Positions 29,009 to 37,664 are shown, counted from the stretch's first letter. The stretch: DNA of 64,000 bases from Proteiniclasticum sediminis (GCF_018128025.1 NZ_JAGSCS010000003.1:186001-250000); one strand, 5' to 3'. Notes: a model not told the origin generated them from the sequence alone. Numbers and translations are program-made.

Positions 29009-29105
29009 TTGTAGATTTTTTATGAATAGTTATCAATTTTATGCAATTAAATTGAGGGATGAGCTATAATGAATGAAGAATGAAAAGATTGGAGGTTAAT
29101 TCACG

Positions 29106-29615
29106 ATGTCTGTGGAATTTATCCGTTATTTAGACAAGAGCATTAAATATCTGCACCGCCAGGGTGCCTTCCTCACGGTGAAAAAAGGGGAAGAAGTCAA
29201 TGTGAGTACCATCAGCTGGGGCAATATCGGTTTTGAATGGGGAAGACCCGTCTTCACCATCCTGGTGAGAAGCTCCCGCCATAACCATGAACTGCTTCAG
29301 GACAACACGGAGTTCACCGTGTCCATCCCCACCACCTCCACCATGAAGAAAGCCCTGAATACCGTGGGCAGCCATTCCGGCCGGGAAGTGGACAAGTGGA
29401 AGCTGGCCAATATTACCCAGCATCCGGCCAAGACCATGGATACTCCCGTGGTGAAGGAAGCCAACATTTACTATGAATGCAAGATTATCTACAACCATAA
29501 AGTCGATCCCAAGCTTCTTCGGGGCGATGTGGATGTGACCAGTTACCTGGACGGCGATTACCATGAGATTTTTTATGGAGAAATTGTCAGCTCCTACACG
29601 CAAGACGACTTATAG
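29106..29615 (+). CDS. flavin reductase-like FMN-binding split-barrel protein (flavoredoxin type)
   Basis: A 169-residue protein of the flavin reductase/flavoredoxin family, expected to bind FMN and shuttle electrons in the cytoplasm. The split-barrel pattern is seen in AFLTVKKGEEVNVSTISWG, the VRSSRHNHELL turn and EFTVSIPT, followed by YYECKIIYNHKV. GGAGG lies before ATG 29106. Partners are unknown; rubredoxin or a flavodiiron protein are possible but not adjacent. A TATAAT with a weak -35 lies 36 bases upstream. Confidence 0.85.
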   Translation: MSVEFIRYLDKSIKYLHRQGAFLTVKKGEEVNVSTISWGNIGFEWGRPVFTILVRSSRHNHELLQDNTEFTVSIPTTSTMKKALNTVGSHSGREVDKWKLANITQHPAKTMDTPVVKEANIYYECKIIYNHKVDPKLLRGDVDVTSYLDGDYHEIFYGEIVSSYTQDDL

Positions 29616-29632
29616 AAAAGGATGACGAACCC

Positions 29633-30406
29633 ATGATATTTGATACCCATCTTCACACAGAGTTTTCTTTTGATTCGGCGGAGAAACTGGAGGCGGTGCT
29701 GGCCTCGGCGAAGCAGAAGAATCTCGGGGTGATTACCACGGAGCATAAAGACCTGAACTATCTGGAAGCCGTGGGTTTTCCCATCGATTTCAACGTGGAC
29801 GACTATTTTAAGGCCTATGCGCCTTACCGCAGCGAGAACTACCTCCTGGGCATCGAACTGGGCCTGGATCGGGGCTACACCGCAGAAAACCGGAGAATTG
29901 CCCTGGGATATGATTTTGATCTCGTCATTGGCTCTCTCCACACCATGGCGGGACAGAATCTCTCCAGCCGGCGGTTCTTCCAGGGCATGGAGGCCGGGAA
30001 TTTCTACCGGCAGTATCTGACCTATGCCAAGGAAATGGTGGAAGAAAATCCCTATATCCAGTCTCTGGCTCATTTGGATTATCCTTCCCGGTATGCGCCT
30101 TTCCCGGAACTCTTCGTGGAAGATTACCCCGAAGAATTCCAAGGGCTTTTTGAAGCGCTCCTCGCCGCGGATGTCACCTTGGAGGTGAATCTCAAGCGGC
30201 CTTTGGAAGGCGAAGTGGGACGGAGCTTTCGCAGTATCTTCACGGGATACCAAAAGGCCGGCGGCCGGTTTGTCACTTTAGCGTCGGATGCCCACATCGC
30301 GGAGGATATCGGCAGAAATTTTGAGGATGCTTTGAAACTCATGGAGGAGATTGGCCTCAAAGTTTGCTATTATAAGAAGAGAGAACGCATCATCAGCGAA
30401 CGGTGA
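29633..30406 (+). CDS. PHP-domain phosphatase (histidinol-phosphatase family)
   Basis: A metal-dependent PHP-family phosphoesterase of 257 residues. Metal-binding motifs: DTHLHTEFSFDS at residues 4-15, TTEHKDLNY near 37, GIELGLD near 73, IGSLHTM near 103 and the late SDAHIAEDIG near 222. Length and order resemble HisK-type histidinol-phosphatases, but no other his genes are nearby, so another phosphate ester is equally likely. AAGGATGA precedes the ATG. Its stop overlaps a GTG in the frame of the marR gene. Confidence 0.85.
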   Translation: MIFDTHLHTEFSFDSAEKLEAVLASAKQKNLGVITTEHKDLNYLEAVGFPIDFNVDDYFKAYAPYRSENYLLGIELGLDRGYTAENRRIALGYDFDLVIGSLHTMAGQNLSSRRFFQGMEAGNFYRQYLTYAKEMVEENPYIQSLAHLDYPSRYAPFPELFVEDYPEEFQGLFEALLAADVTLEVNLKRPLEGEVGRSFRSIFTGYQKAGGRFVTLASDAHIAEDIGRNFEDALKLMEEIGLKVCYYKKRERIISER

Positions 30407-30429
30407 AGTATGGAACGGAGGGGAGAACC

Positions 30430-30870
30430 ATCGAGAAGAGCAAGATTGTCCTGAATGAACTGCTGGTGGATTTATTCCATGATATCCTGGAGATCGAAGA
30501 AAAAGTTCTGCGGGATCACGGCAGCGATTTAAGCATTACCGAAATGCATACCATCCATGCCGTGGGGGAGGGGAACCCCCGGACCATGACGGAGATCTCC
30601 CGGGATCTCAATGTCACCATGGGCACCTTGACCACCGGCATCGACAAACTGATCCGAAAGGGGTATGTGGTTCGAAAGCGGACAGAAGAAGATAAGCGCA
30701 TTGTCCTGGTGGAGCTTACGGATCAAGGCGTGGAGGCGAAACGCATGCACGACGCCTTTCATCAGGATATGATCAATACTGTCATCAGCGGACTGGATGA
30801 CCAGGAGGAAGCGGTTCTGGTGGAGTCGCTTCGGCGCCTCATGGGCTTCTTCGATGAGAAGTACCGCTGA
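30430..30870 (+). CDS. MarR-family transcriptional regulator
   Basis: A winged-helix repressor of 146 residues in this reading. Dimerisation helices at both ends flank the DNA-binding core (TMTEISRDLNVTMGTLTTGIDKLIRKGYVVRKRTEEDKR, cut here across two turns), ending with the DDQEEAVLVESLRRL helix. It resembles the FabT branch that controls fatty-acid synthesis, but no fab genes are here. Start is odd: GGAGG (30417-30421) is 8 bases before an ATC at 30430, where homologous proteins would begin (IEKSKIVLNELL); the only standard start is GTG 30403, nine codons earlier and without a ribosome site. Confidence 0.8.
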   Translation: MEKSKIVLNELLVDLFHDILEIEEKVLRDHGSDLSITEMHTIHAVGEGNPRTMTEISRDLNVTMGTLTTGIDKLIRKGYVVRKRTEEDKRIVLVELTDQGVEAKRMHDAFHQDMINTVISGLDDQEEAVLVESLRRLMGFFDEKYR

Positions 30871-30936
30871 GAAGGAATCGAAAGAACGGAAGGGGAAATT
30901 GCGATTTCCCCTTTTCCTTTGGAGGAGGTTGAAAGT

Positions 30937-31575
30937 ATGGAACTGATTTTTGTACGGCATGGCGAGTCGGAGGCCAATGTGAAGAACCTGTTTTATGGTT
31001 CGTCAGACTATCCCCTGACGGATCTGGGCAAAGCCCAGGCGGAAAAGGCCGGGAAGATTCTTCGTGCCATGGATTTTACGCCGGACCGGATTTATGTCTC
31101 TTCGCTAGTCAGGACCCATGAGACCCTGACGGCCATGGGCTATTCCCTGGAGGATGCGGAGCGGGATTCCCGTCTGGATGAGCGTCATTTGGGCACCATG
31201 GAAGGGTTCCGGTATGAGGAGCTCCTGGAACGCCATCCCGGCGTTTTTGAAGAGTGGCGAAGCAACTTCCTGGAATATCGTCCCGGCGGCGGAGAGAGTC
31301 TCCTGGACGTTCACAGCCGGGTCCGAGATTTTCTGGATGAGATGAAGACCCTGTACCATAACGGGGAGAAACTGCTGGTGGTTTGCCACGGCGGGACCAT
31401 GAAAACCGTATTGGCCCGGGTCTTTGGCGCAGAGATCGACACCTTTGCCAAGATTGAGATCTATAACTGCTCCCTCATGCGCATCCGAGAAAACGCCCAT
31501 GGGTTTTTCCTGGATGCGCTGATCAATATCGAGGATTACCCGGAGGATCTGGCTTCATTGGAGGGTACGTCATGA
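30937..31575 (+). CDS. histidine phosphatase family protein (phosphoglycerate mutase-like)
   Basis: A 212-residue phosphatase with the catalytic RHG motif FVRHGESEAN (residues 6-15), the SSLVRTHET segment and the second histidine in VVCHGGTMKTV near 152. Substrates of the family range from phosphoglycerate to alpha-ribazole phosphate; none can be chosen. Start at ATG 30937 behind GGAGGAGG; an earlier in-frame ATG belongs to the ribosome site region. The stop overlaps aroD by 4 bases. Confidence 0.87.
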   Translation: MELIFVRHGESEANVKNLFYGSSDYPLTDLGKAQAEKAGKILRAMDFTPDRIYVSSLVRTHETLTAMGYSLEDAERDSRLDERHLGTMEGFRYEELLERHPGVFEEWRSNFLEYRPGGGESLLDVHSRVRDFLDEMKTLYHNGEKLLVVCHGGTMKTVLARVFGAEIDTFAKIEIYNCSLMRIRENAHGFFLDALINIEDYPEDLASLEGTS

Positions 31576-32345
31576 AACCGCTGAGGATCAAAGGACTGGC
31601 GTTTCAGGATGGGAGTCTTCACTGCTGTGGAACCCTGACTTCCCGGACGATGCCCGAGTTTTTCGAGGATCTTCGAACCCTCAACCCTTCACTCTTTGAT
31701 CTTTTGGAGTGGCGGGCGGACTATCTCGATCCTGGAGAAATCCCCATGGCGGATGCCATCGGGAAGGGGCTTCTGGCCATCGGTCAGGAATTTCCCAACA
31801 TGCCCCTGATCTTCACGTTTCGGCGGACAGAAGAGGGAGGGCAAAGCGACCTTTCCCCACAGGAGATCCTGACCCTGCAAAAAGCTGCCGGAGAAAGCGG
31901 CCTGGTGGATCTTCTCGATGTGGAGCTGGCTCTTCTGGAGCCGGATTCTCCACTCTCCGGAGCCTATGCGGAGCTTTTGGAAAAGCTTAAGATGACCGAA
32001 GTTAAGCTGCTGCTGTCCTGGCACGATTTCCAGGAAACCCCTCCTGTGGAGTATCTTTGCGCCCGTTTCCAGGAAGCTCGGATGAGAGGAGCCCATATGG
32101 CGAAAATTGCCGTTAAGGCGAATACTCGAGAAGAGGCGGAGCGCCTCCTGACGGCTTCCGCCAGATGTGCCGAGATGCTGGATATTCCCCATATTGCGCT
32201 GGCCATGGGCGAAGAAGGCGCCTACACCCGTTATGCCCGAGGACGAAGCCAAAGCTGCATCACTTTTGCTGCCGTGACAAGCGCATCAGCTCCCGGACAG
32301 CTGGATGCCGATACTCTTCGGGAAAAGTTGAAGAATGGGATTTGA
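31572..32345 (+). CDS. aroD: type I 3-dehydroquinate dehydratase
   Basis: Third step of the shikimate pathway, dehydrating 3-dehydroquinate through a Schiff base; 257 residues. The catalytic histidine is in LLSWHDFQETP (about 155), the Schiff-base lysine in AKIAVKANTREEAERLL (about 181), and the substrate site ALAMGEEGAYTR near 212. ATG 31572 overlaps the phosphatase stop (ATGA). Ended by a bidirectional terminator. aroE lies about 20 kb further on, so aro genes are dispersed. Confidence 0.93.
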   Translation: MKPLRIKGLAFQDGSLHCCGTLTSRTMPEFFEDLRTLNPSLFDLLEWRADYLDPGEIPMADAIGKGLLAIGQEFPNMPLIFTFRRTEEGGQSDLSPQEILTLQKAAGESGLVDLLDVELALLEPDSPLSGAYAELLEKLKMTEVKLLLSWHDFQETPPVEYLCARFQEARMRGAHMAKIAVKANTREEAERLLTASARCAEMLDIPHIALAMGEEGAYTRYARGRSQSCITFAAVTSASAPGQLDADTLREKLKNGI

Positions 32346-32385
32346 TTTAGGGGGTAAGATTGTCATATTATGAATTTGAATGCGG

Positions 32386-32420
32386 AAAACCTCCCTGTCC
32401 ATGATGACAGGGAGGTTTTT
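32386..32420. terminator. bidirectional terminator between aroD and the small membrane gene
   Basis: AAAACCTCCCTGTC (32386-32399) pairs with GACAGGGAGGTTTT across a six-base loop, with T runs on both strands; it serves the plus-strand aroD operon and the minus-strand gene ending at 32435. Confidence 0.93.
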
Positions 32421-32434
32421 CGTGAAGTCAACTC

Positions 32435-32674
32435 TTATTTATTATCTGGGTTTTCCGGAGCAGACTCCTCCGAAGATTCTGGTGCCGGATGCTCTTTCTG
32501 GAAAGCTTTTGCCTTTCGGGCCATTTCCAGGGCTTTTTGCCGTTCTTCCTTGAGTTTTTTTCTCCGGTTGCGCTGATAATCCAGATTGGGCTTATAGATG
32601 AGGTATACGCCGGATACGGCGCCAAAGTAGATGATGAGCCCGACGATGAGGGCGATAACATATTTTTGCTCCAT
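32435..32674 (-). CDS. small single-pass membrane protein of unknown function
   Basis: A 79-residue protein with one N-terminal membrane segment (residues 5-26, VIALIVGLIIYFGAVSGVYL), a basic arginine/lysine-rich juxtamembrane helix (about 34-60) and an acidic, proline-rich tail. Not recognised. The ribosome site AGGTGG, an extended -10 promoter upstream and a shared terminator downstream support it as a real single gene. The positive patch after the membrane segment predicts a cytoplasmic C-terminus. Confidence 0.7.
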   Translation of the reverse strand: MEQKYVIALIVGLIIYFGAVSGVYLIYKPNLDYQRNRRKKLKEERQKALEMARKAKAFQKEHPAPESSEESAPENPDNK

Positions 32675-32697
32675 GGACGTCCACCTGCCTTATCCTG

Positions 32698-32706
32698 ATT
32701 ATAGCA
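32698..32706 (-). promoter_or_regulatory. extended -10 promoter of the small membrane gene
   Basis: Minus strand TGCTATAAT (plus 32698-32706), 24 bases before the gene start. No clear -35. Confidence 0.55.
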
Positions 32707-32801
32707 TGCCGGGAGAAAAATGGGAGCCTAGAGTAGCGGAAACTCAGCGGGGGATGGGCTTAAGGATGTGCCCCTTCATCAGGGGCGGATGCCTCAAAAC
32801 A

Positions 32802-32810
32802 TGGTATAAT
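32802..32810 (+). promoter_or_regulatory. extended -10 promoter of rarA
   Basis: TGGTATAAT at 32802-32810, 19 bases before the rarA start; -35 not apparent. A small GCCCCT/AGGGGC hairpin lies at 32770-32786. Confidence 0.6.
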
Positions 32811-32829
32811 AGACTGTAGGAGGTGGACC

Positions 32830-34116
32830 ATGGAACCCTTAGCAAGCAAACTCAGACCCCGGACCTTGGATGAGGTTTTGGGGCAAACGCATTTGATCGG
32901 GGAAGGCAAACTGTTAACCAGTATGGTGAAGAGCGGAACCCTGATGAATATGATCTTCTATGGACCACCGGGGATCGGGAAGACCACGGTGGCCAGACTT
33001 CTGGCGGATCTCACCGATCGGAAATTTATTAGTCTCAATGCATCCACAGACTCCCTGAAAGATGTGAAGAACGCACTGGATGAACTGAACATGTTCATGG
33101 GCGTCCATGGTCTGGTGCTCTACATTGATGAGCTTCATCTTATGAACCGGCGCAATCAGCAGGTGCTCCTGGACTATATGGAAAGCGGCCGGGTGGTGCT
33201 GGTGGGATCCACCACGGAGAATCCCCATTTTGCTGTTTTCAAGGCTTTGGTTTCCCGCGCCATCGTGGTGGAGTTTAAACCCCTGGAAAGCGCGGACATT
33301 CTGAAAGGCCTTCATCGAGCCATGGATTTTTATCGTGAGGAAGCGGGACTGGACGAGGTGAAGATCAGTCAAACCTCTCTGAACTTCATCACCAGTTTGG
33401 CCAATGGCGATCTTCGAAAAGCCCTGAATAACCTGGAACTGGTCCTCCTGTCCAAGGCCAAGACCAATGCCCGGGTGGTGGAAGTGGAGGAGGAGGATGT
33501 GGAACGGATTCTCCAGAAGAAGATCATCAATTTTGATCTGGATGGAGATGCCCATTATGATCTTCTCAGCGCCTTTCAGAAGTCCATCCGCGGGAGCGAC
33601 GAGAATGCGGCGCTCCTCTATCTGGCCATGCTCCTGAAGGGCGGAGACCTGATCAGCGTCAATCGGCGCCTTCTGGTCATCGCCGCTGAAGACATCGGTC
33701 TTGCCAATCCCCAGGCCATCAGCATCGTCAAAGCCTGCACCGATGCGGCACTGGTGCTGGGACTGCCCGAGGCGAGGATTCCCCTGGCCCAGGCGGTGAT
33801 TCTTCTCGCCACATCGCCGAAATCCAACTCCGTCATTACGGCGGTGGATGCGGCCATGCATGCCGTGGATACGACGCCGGTGCTGGAACTGCCCCTTCAC
33901 CTTCGGGATGGGCACTATGCGGGAGCCAAGGCCCTGGTACGAATGCAGGCCTATGTTTATCCCCATGGGCACAAAAATAACTACGTGAAGCAGGTGTACA
34001 TGCCCAAGGGGCTGGAAAAGATGAAGTTCTACCGGTCTGGTAGCAATAAATACGAGGAAGCCACGCGGCTTTACTGGAAGAAAATCAAGGACGAAGAGAC
34101 TTCCGGGGAAAGTTGA
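32830..34116 (+). CDS. rarA: replication-associated recombination protein RarA (MgsA family AAA+ ATPase)
   Basis: Clamp-loader-like AAA+ ATPase acting at stalled replication forks, 428 residues. N-terminal SKLRPRTLDEVLGQTHL, Walker A YGPPGIGKTTVA (about 44-55), Walker B VLYIDELHLMN, sensor 1 VLVGSTTENPHF and the C-terminal MgsA tetramerisation domain with EDIGLANPQA and HLRDGHY. Walker B ends DELH rather than the more usual DE-I-H spacing. GGAGGTGG lies before the ATG. The promoter of the next gene overlaps its last codons. Confidence 0.94.
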   Translation: MEPLASKLRPRTLDEVLGQTHLIGEGKLLTSMVKSGTLMNMIFYGPPGIGKTTVARLLADLTDRKFISLNASTDSLKDVKNALDELNMFMGVHGLVLYIDELHLMNRRNQQVLLDYMESGRVVLVGSTTENPHFAVFKALVSRAIVVEFKPLESADILKGLHRAMDFYREEAGLDEVKISQTSLNFITSLANGDLRKALNNLELVLLSKAKTNARVVEVEEEDVERILQKKIINFDLDGDAHYDLLSAFQKSIRGSDENAALLYLAMLLKGGDLISVNRRLLVIAAEDIGLANPQAISIVKACTDAALVLGLPEARIPLAQAVILLATSPKSNSVITAVDAAMHAVDTTPVLELPLHLRDGHYAGAKALVRMQAYVYPHGHKNNYVKQVYMPKGLEKMKFYRSGSNKYEEATRLYWKKIKDEETSGES

Positions 34117-34141
34117 CACTTTCACTCGGAATTGGTACAAT
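34113..34141 (+). promoter_or_regulatory. promoter of the rrf2-iscS-mnmA cluster
   Basis: TTGACA (34113-34118), a 17-base spacer and TACAAT (34136-34141) with an extended TG: near-consensus. The -35 overlaps the rarA stop codon. An IscR-type autoregulator would be expected to bind around here, but no confident operator is visible. Confidence 0.9.
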
Positions 34142-34169
34142 TTAGGGAATCAAGCCTGGAGGTGCTGAA

Positions 34170-34619
34170 GTGAAATTATCAACGAAAGGAAGATATGGCG
34201 TGAAGGCCATGCTGGATCTGGCGGTGCATTATGGAGAGATGCCCATCTCCATCAAGAGCATAGCGGAGCGGCAGGGAATTTCCGAATATTATCTTGAACA
34301 GCTTTTTGCGCCTTTGCGTAAAGCGAAACTCATCAAAAGCGTCCGGGGAGCCCAAGGGGGCTATATTCTTAACCGGCTGCCCAAAGAAATCACGGTGCTG
34401 GAAATTATGGATGTCCTGGAAGGACCCGTGGAGATTTCCGACTGCCTAGACCATGAGGACTGTGATATGCTGGAGGCTTGCGCCACCAGAATGCTGTGGA
34501 AAAAGATCCGGGATTCCTTAAACAGCGTCATGGCGGGGGTAACCCTGGAGGATATGCTGAATGATTATCATGCCGGCCAGTCCACCCCCATCCGGGAAGG
34601 GATTCTGCTCCATGAGTAA
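34170..34619 (+). CDS. Rrf2-family regulator, IscR-like
   Basis: Winged-helix DNA-binding protein of 149 residues. N-terminal MKLSTKGRYGVKAMLDLAVH and the recognition-helix region ISEYYLEQLFAPLRKAKLI, wing RGAQGGY. Three cysteines at 92, 98 and 104 (C-x5-C-x5-C) sit at exactly the positions that bind [2Fe-2S] in E. coli IscR, so it probably senses cluster supply. Start GTG 34170 with GGAGGTG (34158-34164) 5 bases upstream. The 3' end overlaps the cysteine desulfurase gene by 8 bases. Likely targets: its own cluster and perhaps suf. Confidence 0.9.
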   Translation: MKLSTKGRYGVKAMLDLAVHYGEMPISIKSIAERQGISEYYLEQLFAPLRKAKLIKSVRGAQGGYILNRLPKEITVLEIMDVLEGPVEISDCLDHEDCDMLEACATRMLWKKIRDSLNSVMAGVTLEDMLNDYHAGQSTPIREGILLHE

Positions 34620-35766
34620 TCCGATGATCTATATGGACCATGCCGCCACCACCCCCATGGATCCCGAGGTGTGGAAGGCCATGGTCCCTTATTTGCAGCA
34701 AAGCTACGGGAATCCTTCCTCGGTGTATTCCTTTGCTCGCGAAGGGAAACAAGCCCTGACGAAGGTGCGGGAGATCGCCGCTCGCCTTCTTGGCGCAAAA
34801 GCCCGGGAAATCTATTTCACCTCCGGGGGAACGGAAGCCATTAATTGGGCGCTAAAAGGCATTGCCTGGGGCAACCAGCGCCGGGGGCGTCACATTATCT
34901 CCACGGCGGTGGAACACCATGCCACGCTCCATGCCCTGGAGTTTCTCGAAAAGCAGGGATTTGAGGTGACCCTTCTTCCCGTGGATGAGCAAGGATTTCT
35001 CCATCTGGAGGATTTGCGCGATGCCATCCGGGAGGATACAGTCCTGGTCAGTGTCATGGCGGCCAACAACGAAATTGGAACCATTTACCCTTTGAAGGAA
35101 ATCGGTGCCCTTTGCCGGGATAAAGGCGTAATTTTCCATACGGATGCGGTCCAGGCCATGGGCGTTCTGGATCTGAATGTGGAAGAGCTGAATATCGATC
35201 TTCTTTCGGTATCCGCCCATAAATTTCACGGCCCCAAAGGGGTGGGCTTTCTCTATGTTCGCGGCGGCATCGTCATTGAAAATCTTCTCCATGGGGGCAA
35301 CCAGGAGCGGGGACGGCGCAGCGGCACAGAAAATGTGGCAGCCATTGCCGGCATGGGGAAAGCTTTGGAAAGTCTTTCCCACCGGAAAGCCGCTCTTTCC
35401 CGCATGACGGATCTTCGGGACCGAATGATCGAGGAGATTCTCCTCCTCCCCGGTACCCGATTGAACGGCCCCCGGGGAGCGTTGCGTCTTCCCAATAACG
35501 TGAATGTCTCTTTCCGGAATCTGGAAGGGGAAACTTTACTGATGAATCTGGATCTGGCCGGGGTCATGGCTTCTTCGGGAAGCGCCTGCACCTCCGGATC
35601 CATTGAAGAATCCCATGTGCTGAAAGCCATCGGCGTGGAGGAGGACTTTATCCGGGGAAGCCTGAGGCTGACCCTGGGCGAGGCCACCACGGAAGAAGAG
35701 GTTCTGCAGGTGCTGGAACTTTTGCGCAGCCTGACGGCGCGGCTTCGTTCCCTGAAGAGATCATAG
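34612..35766 (+). CDS. iscS: cysteine desulfurase IscS/NifS family (group I)
   Basis: PLP enzyme of 384 residues supplying persulfide sulfur. [16 protein letters not shown] opening, PLP lysine in [12 protein letters not shown], and active cysteine Cys326 in the flexible loop [10 protein letters not shown] typical of group I. Start at ATG 34612, overlapping the regulator stop; the longer frame has no ribosome site. Directly upstream of mnmA, so its main client is probably tRNA thiolation, with SufS serving cluster assembly; that division is inferred from gene order. Confidence 0.93.
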   Translation: MSNPMIYMDHAATTPMDPEVWKAMVPYLQQSYGNPSSVYSFAREGKQALTKVREIAARLLGAKAREIYFTSGGTEAINWALKGIAWGNQRRGRHIISTAVEHHATLHALEFLEKQGFEVTLLPVDEQGFLHLEDLRDAIREDTVLVSVMAANNEIGTIYPLKEIGALCRDKGVIFHTDAVQAMGVLDLNVEELNIDLLSVSAHKFHGPKGVGFLYVRGGIVIENLLHGGNQERGRRSGTENVAAIAGMGKALESLSHRKAALSRMTDLRDRMIEEILLLPGTRLNGPRGALRLPNNVNVSFRNLEGETLLMNLDLAGVMASSGSACTSGSIEESHVLKAIGVEEDFIRGSLRLTLGEATTEEEVLQVLELLRSLTARLRSLKRS

Positions 35767-35813
35767 TCTTTTGGGGACATCCTTGCCTAGGTCAAGAAAT
35801 AAAGAGGTTAATC

Positions 35814-36893
35814 ATGAAAAAAAGAGTCGTATTAGGAATGTCCGGCGGAGTAGACTCCGCTGTGGCCGCATATCTTCTGCGGGAGCAGGGCTACGAGGTT
35901 ATCGGGGTCACTATGCAGGTCTGGCAGGATGACGAAGGTTTCAAGGAACGGGAAGGCGGATGCTGCTCCCTTTCTGCTGTGGATGATGCCCGCATGGTGG
36001 CAGACACCTTGGGGATTCCCTTCTATGTCATGAACTTTAAGGAAGTTTTCCGGGAGAAGGTCATTGACTATTTTGTGGAAGAGTATGTGGAGGGACGCAC
36101 CCCGAATCCCTGCATCGCCTGCAACAAATACATCAAGTTTGATGAGCTGCTTCACCGGGCGGAAGCTCTGGGCGCAGATTATGTGGCCACAGGCCACTAT
36201 GCCCGGATCTACGAGAAAGATGGCCGCATGGTCATCGAAAAGGCGGAGGATGACACCAAGGATCAGACCTACGCGCTGTATAACCTGACCCAGGAGCAGC
36301 TGCGCAAGACCCTGATGCCATGCGGAGACTACCGAAAGACCCGGATCCGGGAAATTGCCAAGGAAATGGACCTGGGGGTCCACAACAAGCGGGATTCCCA
36401 GGAAATCTGCTTCATTGACGACAATAACCATGGCCGATACATCTATGAGGTGAGACCGGAGCTGAAGGTGGAAGGAAACTTTGTGGATGAGAAGGGAAAT
36501 GTCCTGGGACGCCACAAGGGGATTGCCTATTATACCATCGGACAGCGAAAGGGGCTGGGCCTTTCCCTGGGAAAACCCTATTTTGTCTCGAAAATTGACA
36601 AGAACCGCAACGAAGTGGTCTTAACCGATGAGAGTGCGCTCTTTAAGACCACCCTCATTGCCGGGACTGTGAACTGGGTATCCCGGGAGGCGGTGACGGA
36701 GCCCTACGAAGCCCTGGCGAAGATCCGCTACTCTGCAAAACCTGCGCCCTGCACCATCTATCCTTTGGAGAACGGTCAGGTGAAGGTTATCTTTAACGAA
36801 AAGCAGCGAGCCATGACGGCAGGACAGGCTGTGGTCTTCTATGAAGACAATTTCCTTTTGGGTGGGGGAACCATCCTGGAGGTTCTGGATTAA
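35814..36893 (+). CDS. mnmA: tRNA-specific 2-thiouridylase MnmA
   Basis: Puts the 2-thio group on wobble uridine 34 of Lys, Glu and Gln tRNAs; 359 residues. PP-loop ATP motif [11 protein letters not shown] (8-18), catalytic cysteines Cys100 (TPNPCIAC) and Cys199 (SQEICFI), and the C-terminal beta-barrel with [14 protein letters not shown] lies before the ATG. 47 bases after iscS and followed by a perfect terminator. Confidence 0.96.
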   Translation: MKKRVVLGMSGGVDSAVAAYLLREQGYEVIGVTMQVWQDDEGFKEREGGCCSLSAVDDARMVADTLGIPFYVMNFKEVFREKVIDYFVEEYVEGRTPNPCIACNKYIKFDELLHRAEALGADYVATGHYARIYEKDGRMVIEKAEDDTKDQTYALYNLTQEQLRKTLMPCGDYRKTRIREIAKEMDLGVHNKRDSQEICFIDDNNHGRYIYEVRPELKVEGNFVDEKGNVLGRHKGIAYYTIGQRKGLGLSLGKPYFVSKIDKNRNEVVLTDESALFKTTLIAGTVNWVSREAVTEPYEALAKIRYSAKPAPCTIYPLENGQVKVIFNEKQRAMTAGQAVVFYEDNFLLGGGTILEVLD

Positions 36894-36902
36894 TACATGA
36901 GG

Positions 36903-36930
36903 AAAAGCGAAAGGTGACTTTCGCTTTTTT
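36903..36930 (+). terminator. mnmA terminator
   Basis: AGCGAAAG (36906-36913) pairs with CTTTCGCT (36918-36925) across GTGA, with flanking AAA/TTT pairs and a T run to 36930. Confidence 0.93.
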
Positions 36931-36946
36931 CAAAGGAGGAATGACG

Positions 36947-37468
36947 ATGCGTGAGGAGTATAGAATCCGTATCTGTAGAAAGGAAGATCTGGAGAAGATT
37001 CAAAGGATCAGCGAAGAGACTTTTCGGGAAACCTTCGCCAGCGAGAATACGGAAGAAGATATGCAGCAGTATGTGAAGATGAATTTCAGCGAAGAGGTCC
37101 TGCGCCAAGAACTGGAGAATCCCGCCTCGGTGTACTTTCTTGCGGAAAAAGAAGGGGTTCCCGCGGCTTACCTGAAAGTGAATTTCGAGGAAGCGCAGAC
37201 GGAGAAAGGCCATCCCCAGTCCCTGGAGATTCAGCGGATCTATGTGCTCCGTACCCATAAGGCTGTGGGGCTTGGGAGGGCACTGATCCTGGAAGCTGAG
37301 GCTCTAGCGAAAAAAACGACGTTAGCCTATATCTGGCTGGGTGTTTGGGAACATAATCATCCCGCCATTCAGTTCTATGAGAAGCTGGGTTTCCGGATTT
37401 TTGATTCTCACATTTTCATGCTGGGCGACGATCCGCAAAAGGATTACCTCATGAAGCGGGAGCTGTAA
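36947..37468 (+). CDS. GNAT-family N-acetyltransferase
   Basis: A 173-residue acetyl-CoA-dependent N-acetyltransferase. The acetyl-CoA loop is seen in VLRTHKAVGLGRALI (motif A), followed by LGVWEHNHPAIQFYEKLGF (motif B). The ending MLGDDPQKDYLMKREL resembles the PaiA polyamine acetyltransferase branch, so a polyamine substrate is possible. Start at ATG 36947, 7 bases after AGGAGG; the ATG at 36941 is one base from that site. It begins 17 bases after the mnmA terminator, so some expression may come from read-through. Confidence 0.87.
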   Translation: MREEYRIRICRKEDLEKIQRISEETFRETFASENTEEDMQQYVKMNFSEEVLRQELENPASVYFLAEKEGVPAAYLKVNFEEAQTEKGHPQSLEIQRIYVLRTHKAVGLGRALILEAEALAKKTTLAYIWLGVWEHNHPAIQFYEKLGFRIFDSHIFMLGDDPQKDYLMKREL

Positions 37469-37540
37469 TCTTTGGAAAAAAGACAATCTCCCCAAACTTC
37501 GTCTTTTCGACGAGAGATTTTCGGGGAAGAAGAAAAAGCT

Positions 37541-37595
37541 GAAGGGATCTCTTCGGTGGGGCGACATCCGCTGCAGCTGAAAGATCCTCTTTTTG
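37541..37595 (+). terminator. possible imperfect terminator after the acetyltransferase
   Basis: GGATCT (37545-37550) pairs with AGATCC (37582-37587) and is followed by TCTTTTT. The enclosed 31 bases can form a small GCG/CGC hairpin. The stem is short and interrupted. Another hairpin without a T run (AATCTC/GAGATT with CGTC/GACG inside) lies at about 37481-37520. Confidence 0.3.
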
Positions 37596-37629
37596 TCGGC
37601 GAAAGAGCCAGACTTCTTCAAGGCAAGGA

Positions 37630-37658
37630 TTGACTTCACTCCTGGGGAACTTTATAAT
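37630..37658 (+). promoter_or_regulatory. promoter of the T-box/alaS operon
   Basis: TTGACT (37630-37635), a 17-base spacer and TATAAT (37653-37658): a near-consensus sigma-A promoter. The transcript would begin near 37665, at the foot of the T-box. Confidence 0.9.
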
Positions 37659-37664
37659 AAATAA

